From: Gaiellasilicea sp963707575
GTDB taxonomy: Bacteria; Actinomycetota; Thermoleophilia; Gaiellales; Gaiellaceae
Direction of reading: 5' to 3'
Assembly: GCA_963707575.1 (NCBI GenBank)
Contig: OY970171.1
Coordinates: 62,001 to 126,000 of the forward strand
DNA: 64,000 nt
Shown piece by piece: positions 15,213-22,967 of this stretch. How positions within the stretch are numbered: the stretch's first letter is position 1; the number at the start of each line of letters is the position of its first letter. The position numbers were made by a program, and so were the translations under genes. Under the pieces are notes generated by a model. It was not told the origin of the DNA. It saw nothing but the letters and a program-made list of their open reading frames with translations, and ran no database searches.

Positions 15213-15360
15213 GCGCGCTCCTGGCGTGCCGCTCGCGGTGCGCGGCCGGAGGGGATAGTACGAGTAGTACAGACCCGGAGAGCCGCGTGCTGCGAGCGGT
15301 GCGAGGCGATGCCGGAGGCCGGCTCCGCCGGCCGGGAGGCGTTGCCGGCCAGGGGCGCGC
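15213..15360 (+). repeat. structured covarying repeat, copy 4
   Basis: Fourth copy. The closing helix 15213-15225 pairs with 15348-15360 (GCGCGC, then U-G, then CCTGGC/GCCAGG). P2 is the longest, 15228-15246 with 15282-15300, containing CCGCTCGC paired with GCGAGCGG where the other copies have CTGAGCG or CTGCGCG. The apical hairpin is GTAC-GAGTA-GTAC. P5 upper is GGCCGGC-TCC-GCCGGCC, and P5 lower pairs GGCGATGCC with GGCGTTGCC using wobble pairs. It lies between livF and livH. Confidence 0.85.
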
Positions 15361-15362
15361 GG

Positions 15363-16070
15363 TCATGCGAGGTAGGCCTGGATCATGCGGTCGGTGTCGT
15401 CCGCGTCGGCCGGGGTCAGGGTCATGCGCAGCTCGCCGTTCCCGAGCACGTAGGTGCGGTCGGCGAAGGCGACGGTGCGCTGGGCGCGCTGCTCCACGAG
15501 CAGCACGGTGACGCCGCGCTGCCGGATGGCGGCGAGCGCGTCGAAGACGAGGTCGACGATCGCCGGCGCGAGGCCGAGCGAAGGCTCGTCGAGCAGGAGC
15601 ACGTCGGGCCCGGCGACGAGGGCGCGGCCGATTGCGAGCTGCTGCTGCTGGCCGCCCGACAGCGTTCCCGCCTGCCGGTGGCGCATCTCGGCGAGCACCG
15701 GGAAGAGCTCGTAGACGCCCTCGAGCGCCTCCGCGGCACCGTTCCCCCGTCGCGCCGCCTGGCCGAGCCGGAGGTTCTCCTCGACGCTGAAGTCGCCGAA
15801 GATGCGCCGGCCCTCCGGCACGAGCGCGACGCCGGAGCGCGCGATCGTCTCCGGCCGACGGCCACGCAAGGAGCGACCGGCGAGCCGAACGTCGCCCGCG
15901 GACGACGGGGCCAGCCCGGTGATCGCGTGCAGCGTCGTCGACTTGCCGGCTCCGTTCGGCCCGATCAGGCCGACGATCTCACCGGCCTCGACCGCGAGCG
16001 TGAGGCCGCGCACGGCCGGGACGCGGCCGTACCGCACGTCGAGCCCCTCGAGCTCGAGCAGCGCCGTCAT
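15363..16070 (-). CDS. livF: HAAT importer ATPase, LivF
   Basis: A 235-residue ABC ATPase of the LivF branch. Walker A GPNGAGKST (about 38-46), LivF-typical SGVALVPEGRRIFGDFSVEENL with the Q-loop region, signature LSGGQQQQLAIGRAL, Walker B VLLLDEPSLGL and a switch-region VEQRAQ where most ABC ATPases have His. Its ATG overlaps the livG stop (16067-16070). The stop lies 2 nt outside repeat copy 4. Confidence 0.94.
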   Translation of the reverse strand: MTALLELEGLDVRYGRVPAVRGLTLAVEAGEIVGLIGPNGAGKSTTLHAITGLAPSSAGDVRLAGRSLRGRRPETIARSGVALVPEGRRIFGDFSVEENLRLGQAARRGNGAAEALEGVYELFPVLAEMRHRQAGTLSGGQQQQLAIGRALVAGPDVLLLDEPSLGLAPAIVDLVFDALAAIRQRGVTVLLVEQRAQRTVAFADRTYVLGNGELRMTLTPADADDTDRMIQAYLA

Positions 16071-16825
16071 CCCGCCTCCGCGACGGGGCTCTCCCCGAGA
16101 TAGGCGGCGGTGACGTCCAGGTTCGCGCGGATCTCGGCCGGAGTGCCCTCGGCGAGGGTGCGGCCCTGGTCGAGCACGTGGATCCGGTCGCAGACCTCCA
16201 TCACGAGCGTCATGTTGTGGTCGATCAGGAGCACGCCTACGCCGTGCTCGTCGCGGACGTTGCGCACGACCGCGGCGAAGTCCGGCACCTCGGCCTCCGG
16301 GAGGCCGGCGGCCGGCTCGTCGAGCAGCACGAAGCTCGGCTCGGTGGCGAGCGCACGCGCGACCCCGAGGCGGCGCTCGTCGCCGTGCGCGAGCGCCTCC
16401 GCGGGCCCGTCGGCCCTCTTCGTGAGCCCGAGCAGCTCGAGCAGGTCCTCGGCGCGCCGCCTCGCGGCGGCCGTTCGCGCTCCCACACCGAGCGCGGCGA
16501 CCTCGACGTTCTCGCGCACCGTGAGGCCGCGGAACGAGCGGCTGTGCTGGAAGGTGCGCGCGATCCCGGCCCGGCCGCGGCGCTGCGGGCTCCAGCCGGT
16601 GACGTCACGGTCCTCCAGCTCGACCGACCCGCCGGTGGGCCGGTCGAAGCCGGAGAGGAGGTTCACGAGCGTCGACTTGCCGGCGCCGTTCGGGCCGATC
16701 AGCCCGACGACCTCGTGCCGGTGCAGCTCGAGAGTGACCTCGTTCAGCGCCCGCACGCCGGCGAACGAGCGGGACACGGCGGAGGCCCGGAGCGTCTCTC
16801 CGGGCCTCTCCGCCGTGTTGGACAC
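16067..16825 (-). CDS. livG: HAAT importer ATPase, LivG
   Basis: A 252-residue ABC ATPase of the LivG branch: Walker A GPNGAGKST, the LivG motif GIARTFQHSRSFRGLTVRENVEVA, a signature region LAHGDERRLGVARAL in which LSGGQ is replaced by AHGDE as in many LivG proteins, Walker B FVLLDEPAAGL and the His switch LLIDHNMTLV. The GTG at 16825 is preferred because the upstream reading lacks homology; a TTG at 16840 overlapping the binding-protein stop is the alternative. Neither has a strong Shine-Dalgarno, which suggests coupling to the gene before it. Confidence 0.93.
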   Translation of the reverse strand: MSNTAERPGETLRASAVSRSFAGVRALNEVTLELHRHEVVGLIGPNGAGKSTLVNLLSGFDRPTGGSVELEDRDVTGWSPQRRGRAGIARTFQHSRSFRGLTVRENVEVAALGVGARTAAARRRAEDLLELLGLTKRADGPAEALAHGDERRLGVARALATEPSFVLLDEPAAGLPEAEVPDFAAVVRNVRDEHGVGVLLIDHNMTLVMEVCDRIHVLDQGRTLAEGTPAEIRANLDVTAAYLGESPVAEAG

Positions 16826-16836
16826 CGCCGGCTCGG

Positions 16837-18090
16837 TCAACCGCCGAGTTCCGGCACGACCTTCGCAGTGACCGGCCCGATGTAGCTGGCCTTGTTGCCC
16901 TCGATCTTGATCACGCGGTACTCGCGTCCGAACACCGAGTGCAGGTCGTTGGAGAAGCTGACCTCGCCCGAGATCGTCTCGACCCCGTCGAACTGCTCGA
17001 GCTCGGCCGCCAGCTCGGCGCCGTCCGTGGAGCCGCCGGTGAGCTCGATCGCCTCCGCGACGCCGTCGATCGCGGCCGCACCGGTGACGAAGCCGCCGGT
17101 GCCCGGCGCGGCGCCCGCGTCGGTGAGGGCCTGGATCAGCTCCTTGACCTCGTCGCTCGGGTCGTCGCCGAAGACCGAAGCGTAGGTGACCGCGTAGTAG
17201 TTCGTCACCTGCGGGTCCTTCGTGTTCCAGTAGGTGCCGTCGCCGGCCCACGAGTTCAGGATCGGCGTCTCGTTCCCGAGCGAGCGCAGTCCGGAGACGA
17301 GCGCCGGCAGCTCCGCGAAGGCCGTCGCGGTGACGACGACGTCCGCCTCGGCGTTGTTCAGGCGGCTGACGGCCGCGCTGACGTTGTTCGCGCCCGTGGC
17401 GTACGTCTCGCTGGCGACGATCTCACCGCCGAGCTCGGTGAAGCGCGCCTCGAACGCCTCGACGACGTTCTTGAAGTAGACGAGCAGCGTGTTCGTGGCG
17501 AGCGCGGCGGTGCGCCAGCCCTCCTCGTACGCGAACTCGGCCATCGCCGAGCCCTCGTCCTGGGCGACGTTCCCGAAGCTGAACGCCAGCTCGCCCTGCT
17601 CGCCGAAGCGCTTCGGGCCCATCTGGTCGGTGCCGATGCAAGGCGCGATGGCGAGGATGCCGCGACTGATCGCCTCCTGCACCACCGGCGTCGCGAAGTC
17701 GACGTCGCAGGTGACGAACATGATCTCGGCGCCCTTCTCGAGCAGCTCGGCGGCACAGGCCTTCGCCTTCGCAGGATCGTTGTTCTGCGTGTCGCAGCTC
17801 TCGATCGCCAGCTCGCGGCCCTCTACGCCGCCTTCCTCGTTCAGCTGGTCGACCCGGATGTTCGCCGCGGCGAGCGCAGGCCCGTCGAACGGGGCCATGT
17901 TCCCGTTCCCGTCGAAGGCCCAGCCGATCACGATCGGCCCCGTCGCCTCCGGCTCCTCGTCCGTCGTCGCCTCGGTCGTCGTGCCGGCCGCATCGGGCTC
18001 GTCGTCGTCGTCTCCACCACAGGCCGCCAGCGCGAACGCCAGCACCAGCACGCTGAGGAGGGCGACGACGTCCAGTCGCTTTCTGCTCAT
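16837..18090 (-). CDS. HAAT importer substrate-binding lipoprotein
   Basis: A 417-residue periplasmic-binding-fold lipoprotein. The signal segment (MSRKRLDVV, then a hydrophobic core) ends in the lipobox LAAC with Cys at about 25, followed by an Asp/Glu/Thr-rich linker. The mature part has the Leu/Ile/Val-binding fold: GPIVIGWAFDGNGNMAPFDGP, IESCDTQNNDPAKAKACAAEL, and YATGANNVSAAVSRLNNAEADV before the hinge. The pocket Ser/Thr pair of true LivK is not obvious, so the ligand is open. A strong gggagag site supports ATG 18090, which overlaps the preceding reductase stop. Confidence 0.9.
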   Translation of the reverse strand: MSRKRLDVVALLSVLVLAFALAACGGDDDDEPDAAGTTTEATTDEEPEATGPIVIGWAFDGNGNMAPFDGPALAAANIRVDQLNEEGGVEGRELAIESCDTQNNDPAKAKACAAELLEKGAEIMFVTCDVDFATPVVQEAISRGILAIAPCIGTDQMGPKRFGEQGELAFSFGNVAQDEGSAMAEFAYEEGWRTAALATNTLLVYFKNVVEAFEARFTELGGEIVASETYATGANNVSAAVSRLNNAEADVVVTATAFAELPALVSGLRSLGNETPILNSWAGDGTYWNTKDPQVTNYYAVTYASVFGDDPSDEVKELIQALTDAGAAPGTGGFVTGAAAIDGVAEAIELTGGSTDGAELAAELEQFDGVETISGEVSFSNDLHSVFGREYRVIKIEGNKASYIGPVTAKVVPELGG

Positions 18091-19061
18091 GCCTCTCTCC
18101 CTTCGGATTCCCGGTTGTCGTCGATGTCGTCCCAGTTGTCGTCCCCCCATGAGGCTTCCTTCGCCTTGACCAGGCGGAGGAGAGCCGTGTGCAGCGGTAC
18201 CGGCACGTGCAGCCGCTCGGCCTCTCGCACGAGCGCGCCGGTGATCAGCTCGATCTCCGTCGGGCGCTCGGCCTCGACGTCCTCGAGCATGGACGGAAAG
18301 TGTGCGCTGCCCCTCTGCGTTGCGAGCACGTTCATCTCCCACGGATCCTCGTGCAGCTCGATCCCGGCGGCGGCCGCGACGGCCTTGCCCTCGTCGATCA
18401 GCGCGTGTACGAGATGGCCGAGGTCGTCGTGGTCGGCCTCGGCGGCGAAGTGGCGGTCGTGCGGCAGCCCCGTGAGAGCCGCGACCGCGTTCACCGTCGC
18501 GTTGAAGATCAGCTTCGACCACTGCGCGGGCCGCAGGTCCTCGAACGGCCGCGCCTTCAGCCCCGCCTCGCGCAGCAGCGCCGCGAGCTCCTCGACGCGC
18601 TCGTAGGGCGTGCCGTTGTACGGCCCGAGCCACGTCTCGGTGTCGAGGACGTACTCGACGTGCGTGTCGTCGTGCCGCGTCCCACTCATGAACGTCACTG
18701 CGGAAACGAGCGGCCAGTCGCCGTGGCGGCGGACGATCGCCTCGGCGCCGAGGCCGTTCTGAACCGTCACGATCGTCGCCTCCGGAAAGCGACCCGAGAG
18801 CGCCGCGGCCGCAGCGTCGAGGCCGGTCCCCTTCGTGGCGACGATACCGACGTCGAACGGCGGCACGGCGTCGGGGTCGTCGGTCGCGTGCACCGTGCCG
18901 TGGAAGTCGGCGCGGCCCGAGATCTGCAGCCCCTCGCTCTCGAGCGCGCGGGCGTGCTCGGGCCGGCGCGTCAGCACCCAGACCTCGGCGACGCGGCTCA
19001 GGTGCGCGGCGTAGAGGCTGCCGATCACCCCCGCGCCGACGACGCACACCCGCTCGATCAC
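18087..19061 (-). CDS. ketopantoate reductase (PanE/ApbA)-family dehydrogenase, second copy
   Basis: A 324-residue paralogue of the 12379-13305 protein. Rossmann motif GAGVIGSLYAAHL at 9-21, VATKGTGLD, VQNGLGAEA, then WSKLIFNATVNAVAALTG with the PanE Lys and Asn, and DEGKAVAAAAGIELHEDPWEMN. The C-terminal 20 residues are unusually acidic (DDNWDDIDDNRESE). It precedes the binding protein with a 4-nt overlap, so the importer is bracketed by two related reductases. The two are clearly homologous but not recent duplicates, and probably act on different 2-oxo acids or on successive steps. Confidence 0.85.
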   Translation of the reverse strand: MIERVCVVGAGVIGSLYAAHLSRVAEVWVLTRRPEHARALESEGLQISGRADFHGTVHATDDPDAVPPFDVGIVATKGTGLDAAAAALSGRFPEATIVTVQNGLGAEAIVRRHGDWPLVSAVTFMSGTRHDDTHVEYVLDTETWLGPYNGTPYERVEELAALLREAGLKARPFEDLRPAQWSKLIFNATVNAVAALTGLPHDRHFAAEADHDDLGHLVHALIDEGKAVAAAAGIELHEDPWEMNVLATQRGSAHFPSMLEDVEAERPTEIELITGALVREAERLHVPVPLHTALLRLVKAKEASWGDDNWDDIDDNRESEGREA

Positions 19062-19079
19062 CGGCTCACGTCACGCGGT

Positions 19080-20162
19080 TCATGCGGTCGCGACGGCCTC
19101 GCGCGTCTGCGCCGTGAAATGCGGCATCACGGTGTGTGCGAAGAGCTCCTGCGCCTTGATCGCCTGCCAGTGGTCGGCGCCGCCGGCGTTGACGGTGATC
19201 GAGATCTCCGTCAGCCCTGCGCACACCTCCTGCACGGCCTCGATCCGCTCGATCACGTCGGCGGGCGTGCCCACCCAGACGATGTCGCCGCCGATCATCT
19301 CGTCGTACGGCGTCTGCGCGAGCTTCTCGAGAATCCCGGCCGCGTAGAACCCGTAGCCGGCGGCGTTCAGCTCGTCGGTGGGCGGGGGCTCGAAGTCGAC
19401 GAGCGGCGAGGCGTTCCCGGCCAGGAAGCCCTCCATCCACTGCTTCGCCTCGCGCTTCGCGACCTCGCGGTCCTCGTCGATGTAGCACGCATGAATCCAG
19501 ACGATGTCCGGCGTCGTCCCGTGCTCGGCGCACTTCGACCGGTAGAGGTCGAGCTGGTCCTTGAGCGCGGCATAGGGCAGGAGCGGCGGCACGACCACGG
19601 CCCAGCCGCGCTCGGCGGCGAGCTCGTACGTCCGGTCGGAGGTGCCGCCGAGGAAGACGCGGAACTTCCGATCGGGCCGCGGCACGATGCCGGAGTCGGC
19701 GATCTGGAAGTGCTTGCCGTCGTAGGAGAAGCGCTCGTTCTCGAGCGCCGTGAAGAGCAGCTCGACGGCCTCCTCGTAGCGCTCCCGGCTCTCGGGCGTC
19801 AGCTCGAGCCCGGCCTTGGGCGGCATCCAGCCGTGACCGCGGCCGACACCGAACTCGTAGCGGCCGTCGAGGAGGATCTCCGCGACGGCGATCTCCGAGG
19901 CCAGGATGACCGGGTTGTGGTACGGCATCGAGTGCAGGAGCGTGCGGAAGTTGATCCGCTTCGTCTTCTGGGCGGCCGCCGCGAAGAGCGCCAGCGGGTT
20001 GGCCGAGATCGAGAACTTGGGGAAGAAGAAGTGCTCGATCACCGCGTAGGCGTCGTAGCCGAGGCGGTCGGCGTTGACCATCTGCTCCAGCACCTCGCCG
20101 TACAGCTGGGCCGCAGGCTTGCCCGGCCAGCTCTGGAGCTCCGAGTAGAGGCTGAACTTCAC
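19080..20162 (-). CDS. LLM-class flavin (F420- or FMN-dependent) oxidoreductase
   Basis: A 360-residue luciferase-like TIM barrel. It starts with the beta-1 strand KFSLYSELQSWPG and carries KTKRINFRTLLHSMPYHNPV (typical beta-3/4 flavin-binding region), GRYEFGVGRGHGWMP, YDGKHFQIADSGIVPRP and WVGTPADVIERIEAV. The split between F420-dependent dehydrogenases and FMNH2-dependent monooxygenases cannot be settled by eye. The GTG start at 20162 lies 42 nt downstream of a promoter (20204-20233). It heads the importer gene run and follows ridA of the upstream operon. Confidence 0.88.
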   Translation of the reverse strand: MKFSLYSELQSWPGKPAAQLYGEVLEQMVNADRLGYDAYAVIEHFFFPKFSISANPLALFAAAAQKTKRINFRTLLHSMPYHNPVILASEIAVAEILLDGRYEFGVGRGHGWMPPKAGLELTPESRERYEEAVELLFTALENERFSYDGKHFQIADSGIVPRPDRKFRVFLGGTSDRTYELAAERGWAVVVPPLLPYAALKDQLDLYRSKCAEHGTTPDIVWIHACYIDEDREVAKREAKQWMEGFLAGNASPLVDFEPPPTDELNAAGYGFYAAGILEKLAQTPYDEMIGGDIVWVGTPADVIERIEAVQEVCAGLTEISITVNAGGADHWQAIKAQELFAHTVMPHFTAQTREAVATA

Positions 20163-20203
20163 GCGCCACTCCCTTCACATGACTCGGCTGAACCGCAGCG
20201 CGC

Positions 20204-20233
20204 AGTATCTCGCGCCCGTGTCATGTCAGTCAA
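20204..20233 (-). promoter_or_regulatory. promoter of the LLM/importer operon with TGACATGAC motif
   Basis: On the minus strand, TTGACT (20233-20228) and GATACT (20209-20204) are separated by 18 nt, a good sigma-70 pair. The spacer begins with TGACATGAC (20228-20220), close to the palindrome TGACATGTCA found between the cox and crtI-like genes, so both promoters may share a regulator. The -35 box overlaps the ridA stop codon. Confidence 0.5.
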
Positions 20234-20634
20234 ACCTCGCCCACGACCGCCGTGCACTCGACCTCGATCAGCAGTCCGTCCACGGCCAGCCCGGTCACTC
20301 CGACGATCGTCTGTGCAGGGTGATCCGCGCCGCCGGTGACGGCGTCGATCGCGGCCGTGATCGTCGCGAACTCCGTGGGCCGCAGGGTGTAGATCGTCCG
20401 GCGCACGACGTCGTCCCAGCCGACTCCGGCTGCGCGCAGGGCGAGCTCGACGTTCCGCATTGCAGCCTTCGTCTGCTCGCCCAGGTCGTCGCCACCGACG
20501 ATCCCGAAGCTCGGGTCGAGGGCCACCTGCCCGGCGAGGTGCACGACCTTGGTGCCGGAGGCGATCGCGACATGGCTGAAACCCGGTGCCGGATGCAGCT
20601 CCGGCGGGTTCAGAAGCTCACGGTGATGCGACAT
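20230..20634 (-). CDS. RidA/YjgF-family protein
   Basis: A 134-residue trimeric chorismate-mutase-like fold protein. Known members hydrolyse reactive enamines/imines to 2-oxo acids, or, as RutC, act in pyrimidine-ring catabolism. Signatures seen are HVAIASGTKVVHLAGQVALD, the central VRRTIYTLRP and the C-terminal LLIEVECTAVV. The Arg at the substrate-carboxylate position of canonical RidA (RVxxY region) is not obvious, so it may be a Rid6/7-type member. The ATG overlaps the upstream synthase gene by 17 nt, and it is the last gene of the molybdenum-hydroxylase operon. Confidence 0.88.
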   Translation of the reverse strand: MSHHRELLNPPELHPAPGFSHVAIASGTKVVHLAGQVALDPSFGIVGGDDLGEQTKAAMRNVELALRAAGVGWDDVVRRTIYTLRPTEFATITAAIDAVTGGADHPAQTIVGVTGLAVDGLLIEVECTAVVGEV

Positions 20635-21808
20635 CTGCCGCTCCTTTCTCGACGAGCGTGCGGAACTCGTCGTCGCTGACGAGGCGCCGCCTCGCCGTGC
20701 CGAGCCGCTTCACCTCGGCGAGCAGCGCGGCGTAGCGTTCTTCGGGGACGTCGAGGCCGAGCTCCTCCGCCTTGAGCCGGATCGAGTCGAGACCGCTCTT
20801 CTTGCCCAGCACGATCCCGCGGCCCGCGCCGACGAGCTCGGAGGAGTAGGGCTCGATCGCGGGCGGGTCGTGGAACTGGCTTGCGACGGCGCCGCTCTCC
20901 CGGGTGAACAGGTTCGCGCCCGTCAGCGGCTTCCAGGGCTCGAGCGCGTAACCGGAGCGCGCCTGGACGAGGTCGGCGAGCGTCCGTGCCTTCGTCAGGT
21001 CGAGCCGCGTGGGGATGCCGTAGAGCGCATCGAGCGCCAGAGCGACCTCGAGCAGGTTCGCGTTGCCGGCCCGCTCCCCCATCCCGTTCACCGTCCCCTG
21101 GATCCACGTCGCACCGGCCTGGACGGCGGCGACCGCGGCCGCCGTCGCGAGCCCAAAGTCGTTGTGCCCGTGCCAGTGCACCGGGACGTCGACCCACTCG
21201 ACCGTCCTGCCGACGAGGTACGCGGCGGCCTCGGGCGTGGCAACGCCGATCGTGTCGACGGCGACGACCTCGGTCGCCCCGGCCTCGACGGCGGTCGTGT
21301 ACGCCTGACGGTAGAACTCGAGATCGGCGCGGGTCGAGTCGACCCCGAAGAAGGCGACGGTGATCCCGTTCCCCGTCGCGAACGACACGGCCTTCGCGAT
21401 CCGCTCCAGCATCGTCTGGCGCGAGACGCCGAGCGCCTCGAGCTTGAGGTCGGAGATCGGGCTCTCGACCACCGCGGCACGGACGCCCAGCTCGACGAGC
21501 GCCTCGACGTCGGCCTGGACGGCGCGGGAGAACCCCCACACCTCGGCGCGCAGCCCGGCGTCCGCGATCAGGCGGATCGCCTCGGCGTCCTCCTCGGAGA
21601 CCCGTGGGAAGCCGGCTTCGATCCGGTCGACTCCCGCCTCGTCGAGCGCGCGGGCGATCTCGAGCTTGTCCTGGGGCGAGAGGACGACGCCGACCGTCTG
21701 CTCGCCGTCGCGCAACGTCGTGTCGTAGAGCCCGACGGTCGTGTGCGTTTGGGGGTCGAGCGCGAGCCGGTTCAGCTCGCCCGTCCAGATCTGCTCGCGA
21801 TCGATCAT
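20618..21808 (-). CDS. DRE-TIM metallolyase (homocitrate/isopropylmalate synthase-like)
   Basis: A 396-residue member of the DRE-TIM family, which performs Claisen-type condensation or cleavage with an acyl-CoA. It has the DRE motif in GLYDTTLRDGEQTVG (about 27-41), GVDRIEAGFPRVSEED, VHWHGHNDFGLA supplying the HxH metal ligands, and the GxGERxGN-type loop TVNGMGERAGNANLLE. It lacks the C-terminal allosteric domain of LeuA, so it resembles NifV-type homocitrate synthases or catabolic relatives. The ATG at 21808 overlaps the M24 gene stop by 4 nt. In this setting a catabolic condensation or retro-aldol role is more likely than leucine or lysine biosynthesis. Confidence 0.85.
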   Translation of the reverse strand: MIDREQIWTGELNRLALDPQTHTTVGLYDTTLRDGEQTVGVVLSPQDKLEIARALDEAGVDRIEAGFPRVSEEDAEAIRLIADAGLRAEVWGFSRAVQADVEALVELGVRAAVVESPISDLKLEALGVSRQTMLERIAKAVSFATGNGITVAFFGVDSTRADLEFYRQAYTTAVEAGATEVVAVDTIGVATPEAAAYLVGRTVEWVDVPVHWHGHNDFGLATAAAVAAVQAGATWIQGTVNGMGERAGNANLLEVALALDALYGIPTRLDLTKARTLADLVQARSGYALEPWKPLTGANLFTRESGAVASQFHDPPAIEPYSSELVGAGRGIVLGKKSGLDSIRLKAEELGLDVPEERYAALLAEVKRLGTARRRLVSDDEFRTLVEKGAADVASP

Positions 21809-22965
21809 CCGCACCTCACGATGCCGTCGGGAAAGCGGCAGAGCCGCTCGGCTCCGTCCGCCGTGATCAAGAAGTTGTCCTCGACGCGCAGGCCGCCGCC
21901 CTCGGGCCAGTAGACGCCGGGCTCGATCGCCAGCACCATGCCGGCCTCCATCGTGCCACCGCCTGCCTGGTGGGCATAGGGCGGCTCGTGCGCGCGGGCG
22001 CCGACGCCGTGGCAGACCGGGTGCCCCGGCTGGCCGGGGTACCCCGCCTCGGCGAGCCCCGCGCGGATGTCCCGGTCGAGCGCCGCCAGGCTCGCGCCCG
22101 CCTTCGCGCCTTCGATGCTCTCGGTGTAGACCGACATCAGCGCCTGCTCGAGCTCGGCGTAGCGCGCATCGAGCTCGCCGGGAACGAGGTTCTTCGTGTG
22201 GTCGCACCAGTAGCCGTCCGCGCAGACCCAGATCTCGAAGAGCGTCGGCTCGTGCTCCTGGATCGGGCGGTTGCCGGTCGCCGTGAACGTGCGGATCCCC
22301 GGCCCAGACCAGACGAGCGAGAAGCCGCGCGCGAGCTCGACCTTGTCCTCGAAGCCGGTCCCGTGCTCGTGCACCCACCCCTCCCACATCGCCGCCGCCT
22401 GCGCTTCGGTCATGCCGGGGCGGAGACTCGCCTGAAGGTGCTCCATCGCTAGCGCCGCCAGCTCGTTCGCGAGCCGCATCCGCTCCACCTCCTGCTCCGT
22501 CTTGAGCGCGCGCACCCCGCTCAGGAGCGGGGTCGCGTCGGCCGCGTCCGGGAAGGCATCGAACCATGCCTTCGGAAAGGTGGTCGGCTCGCCGATCATG
22601 CGGTCGGCGGCCTGCGTCCCGAGCGAGAGCTCCAGCCCGACCCGGTCGTACTGCGAGGCGATCTGCCGGGCCAGGTCGAGCGCCCGCAGCGCGGGCGGCC
22701 GCGGATCGGCGTCGTCGTAGCCGCGGAAGTAGCGGACGTCGCCGGTCCAGCTCATCCGCTCCGCGTCTCCCTCCGAGGCCTCGAGGCAGATCAGCACCGG
22801 CTCGCCCTCGCGCGGGAAGACGACCGCGTCGTAGCCCTTCATCCCCCAGAAGTTGGTCAGGTAGAGGACGTTGTCGGGCGCACGAGCGACGAGCGCGTCG
22901 AGCCCTTGGTCGGCCATCGCAGCCCGGACACGATCGAGCTTGTCGTCGTCGCGGGGCCAGGCCAC
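21805..22965 (-). CDS. M24 metallopeptidase (Xaa-Pro aminopeptidase-like)
   Basis: A 386-residue M24 hydrolase with intact metal site: Asp pair in ADGYWCDHTKN, His in HGVGARAHEPPY, Glu in AIEPGVYWPEGGG and a final Glu in RVEDNFLI. The N-terminal creatinase domain (about 1-170) includes VLYLTNFWGMKGYDAVVFPREG. It contrasts with the ligand-less M24 protein at 11137-12204 and may hydrolyse an amide or imide bond in a catabolic intermediate rather than a peptide. The GTG at 22965 comes 2 nt after the stop of the upstream gene, so translation is probably coupled. Confidence 0.88.
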   Translation of the reverse strand: MAWPRDDDKLDRVRAAMADQGLDALVARAPDNVLYLTNFWGMKGYDAVVFPREGEPVLICLEASEGDAERMSWTGDVRYFRGYDDADPRPPALRALDLARQIASQYDRVGLELSLGTQAADRMIGEPTTFPKAWFDAFPDAADATPLLSGVRALKTEQEVERMRLANELAALAMEHLQASLRPGMTEAQAAAMWEGWVHEHGTGFEDKVELARGFSLVWSGPGIRTFTATGNRPIQEHEPTLFEIWVCADGYWCDHTKNLVPGELDARYAELEQALMSVYTESIEGAKAGASLAALDRDIRAGLAEAGYPGQPGHPVCHGVGARAHEPPYAHQAGGGTMEAGMVLAIEPGVYWPEGGGLRVEDNFLITADGAERLCRFPDGIVRCG

Positions 22966-22967
22966 GG

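Noticed and set aside
6080..15360. The four repeats as a simple rho-independent terminator family
   Set aside because: They are too long and multi-branched, have no U-run, and conserve internal loop bases; a terminator would not need these.
14216..15511. A 431-codon + strand frame across livH and repeat copy 4
   Set aside because: It runs through the structured repeat and the permease in the wrong sense, and is His/Arg/Asp-rich.
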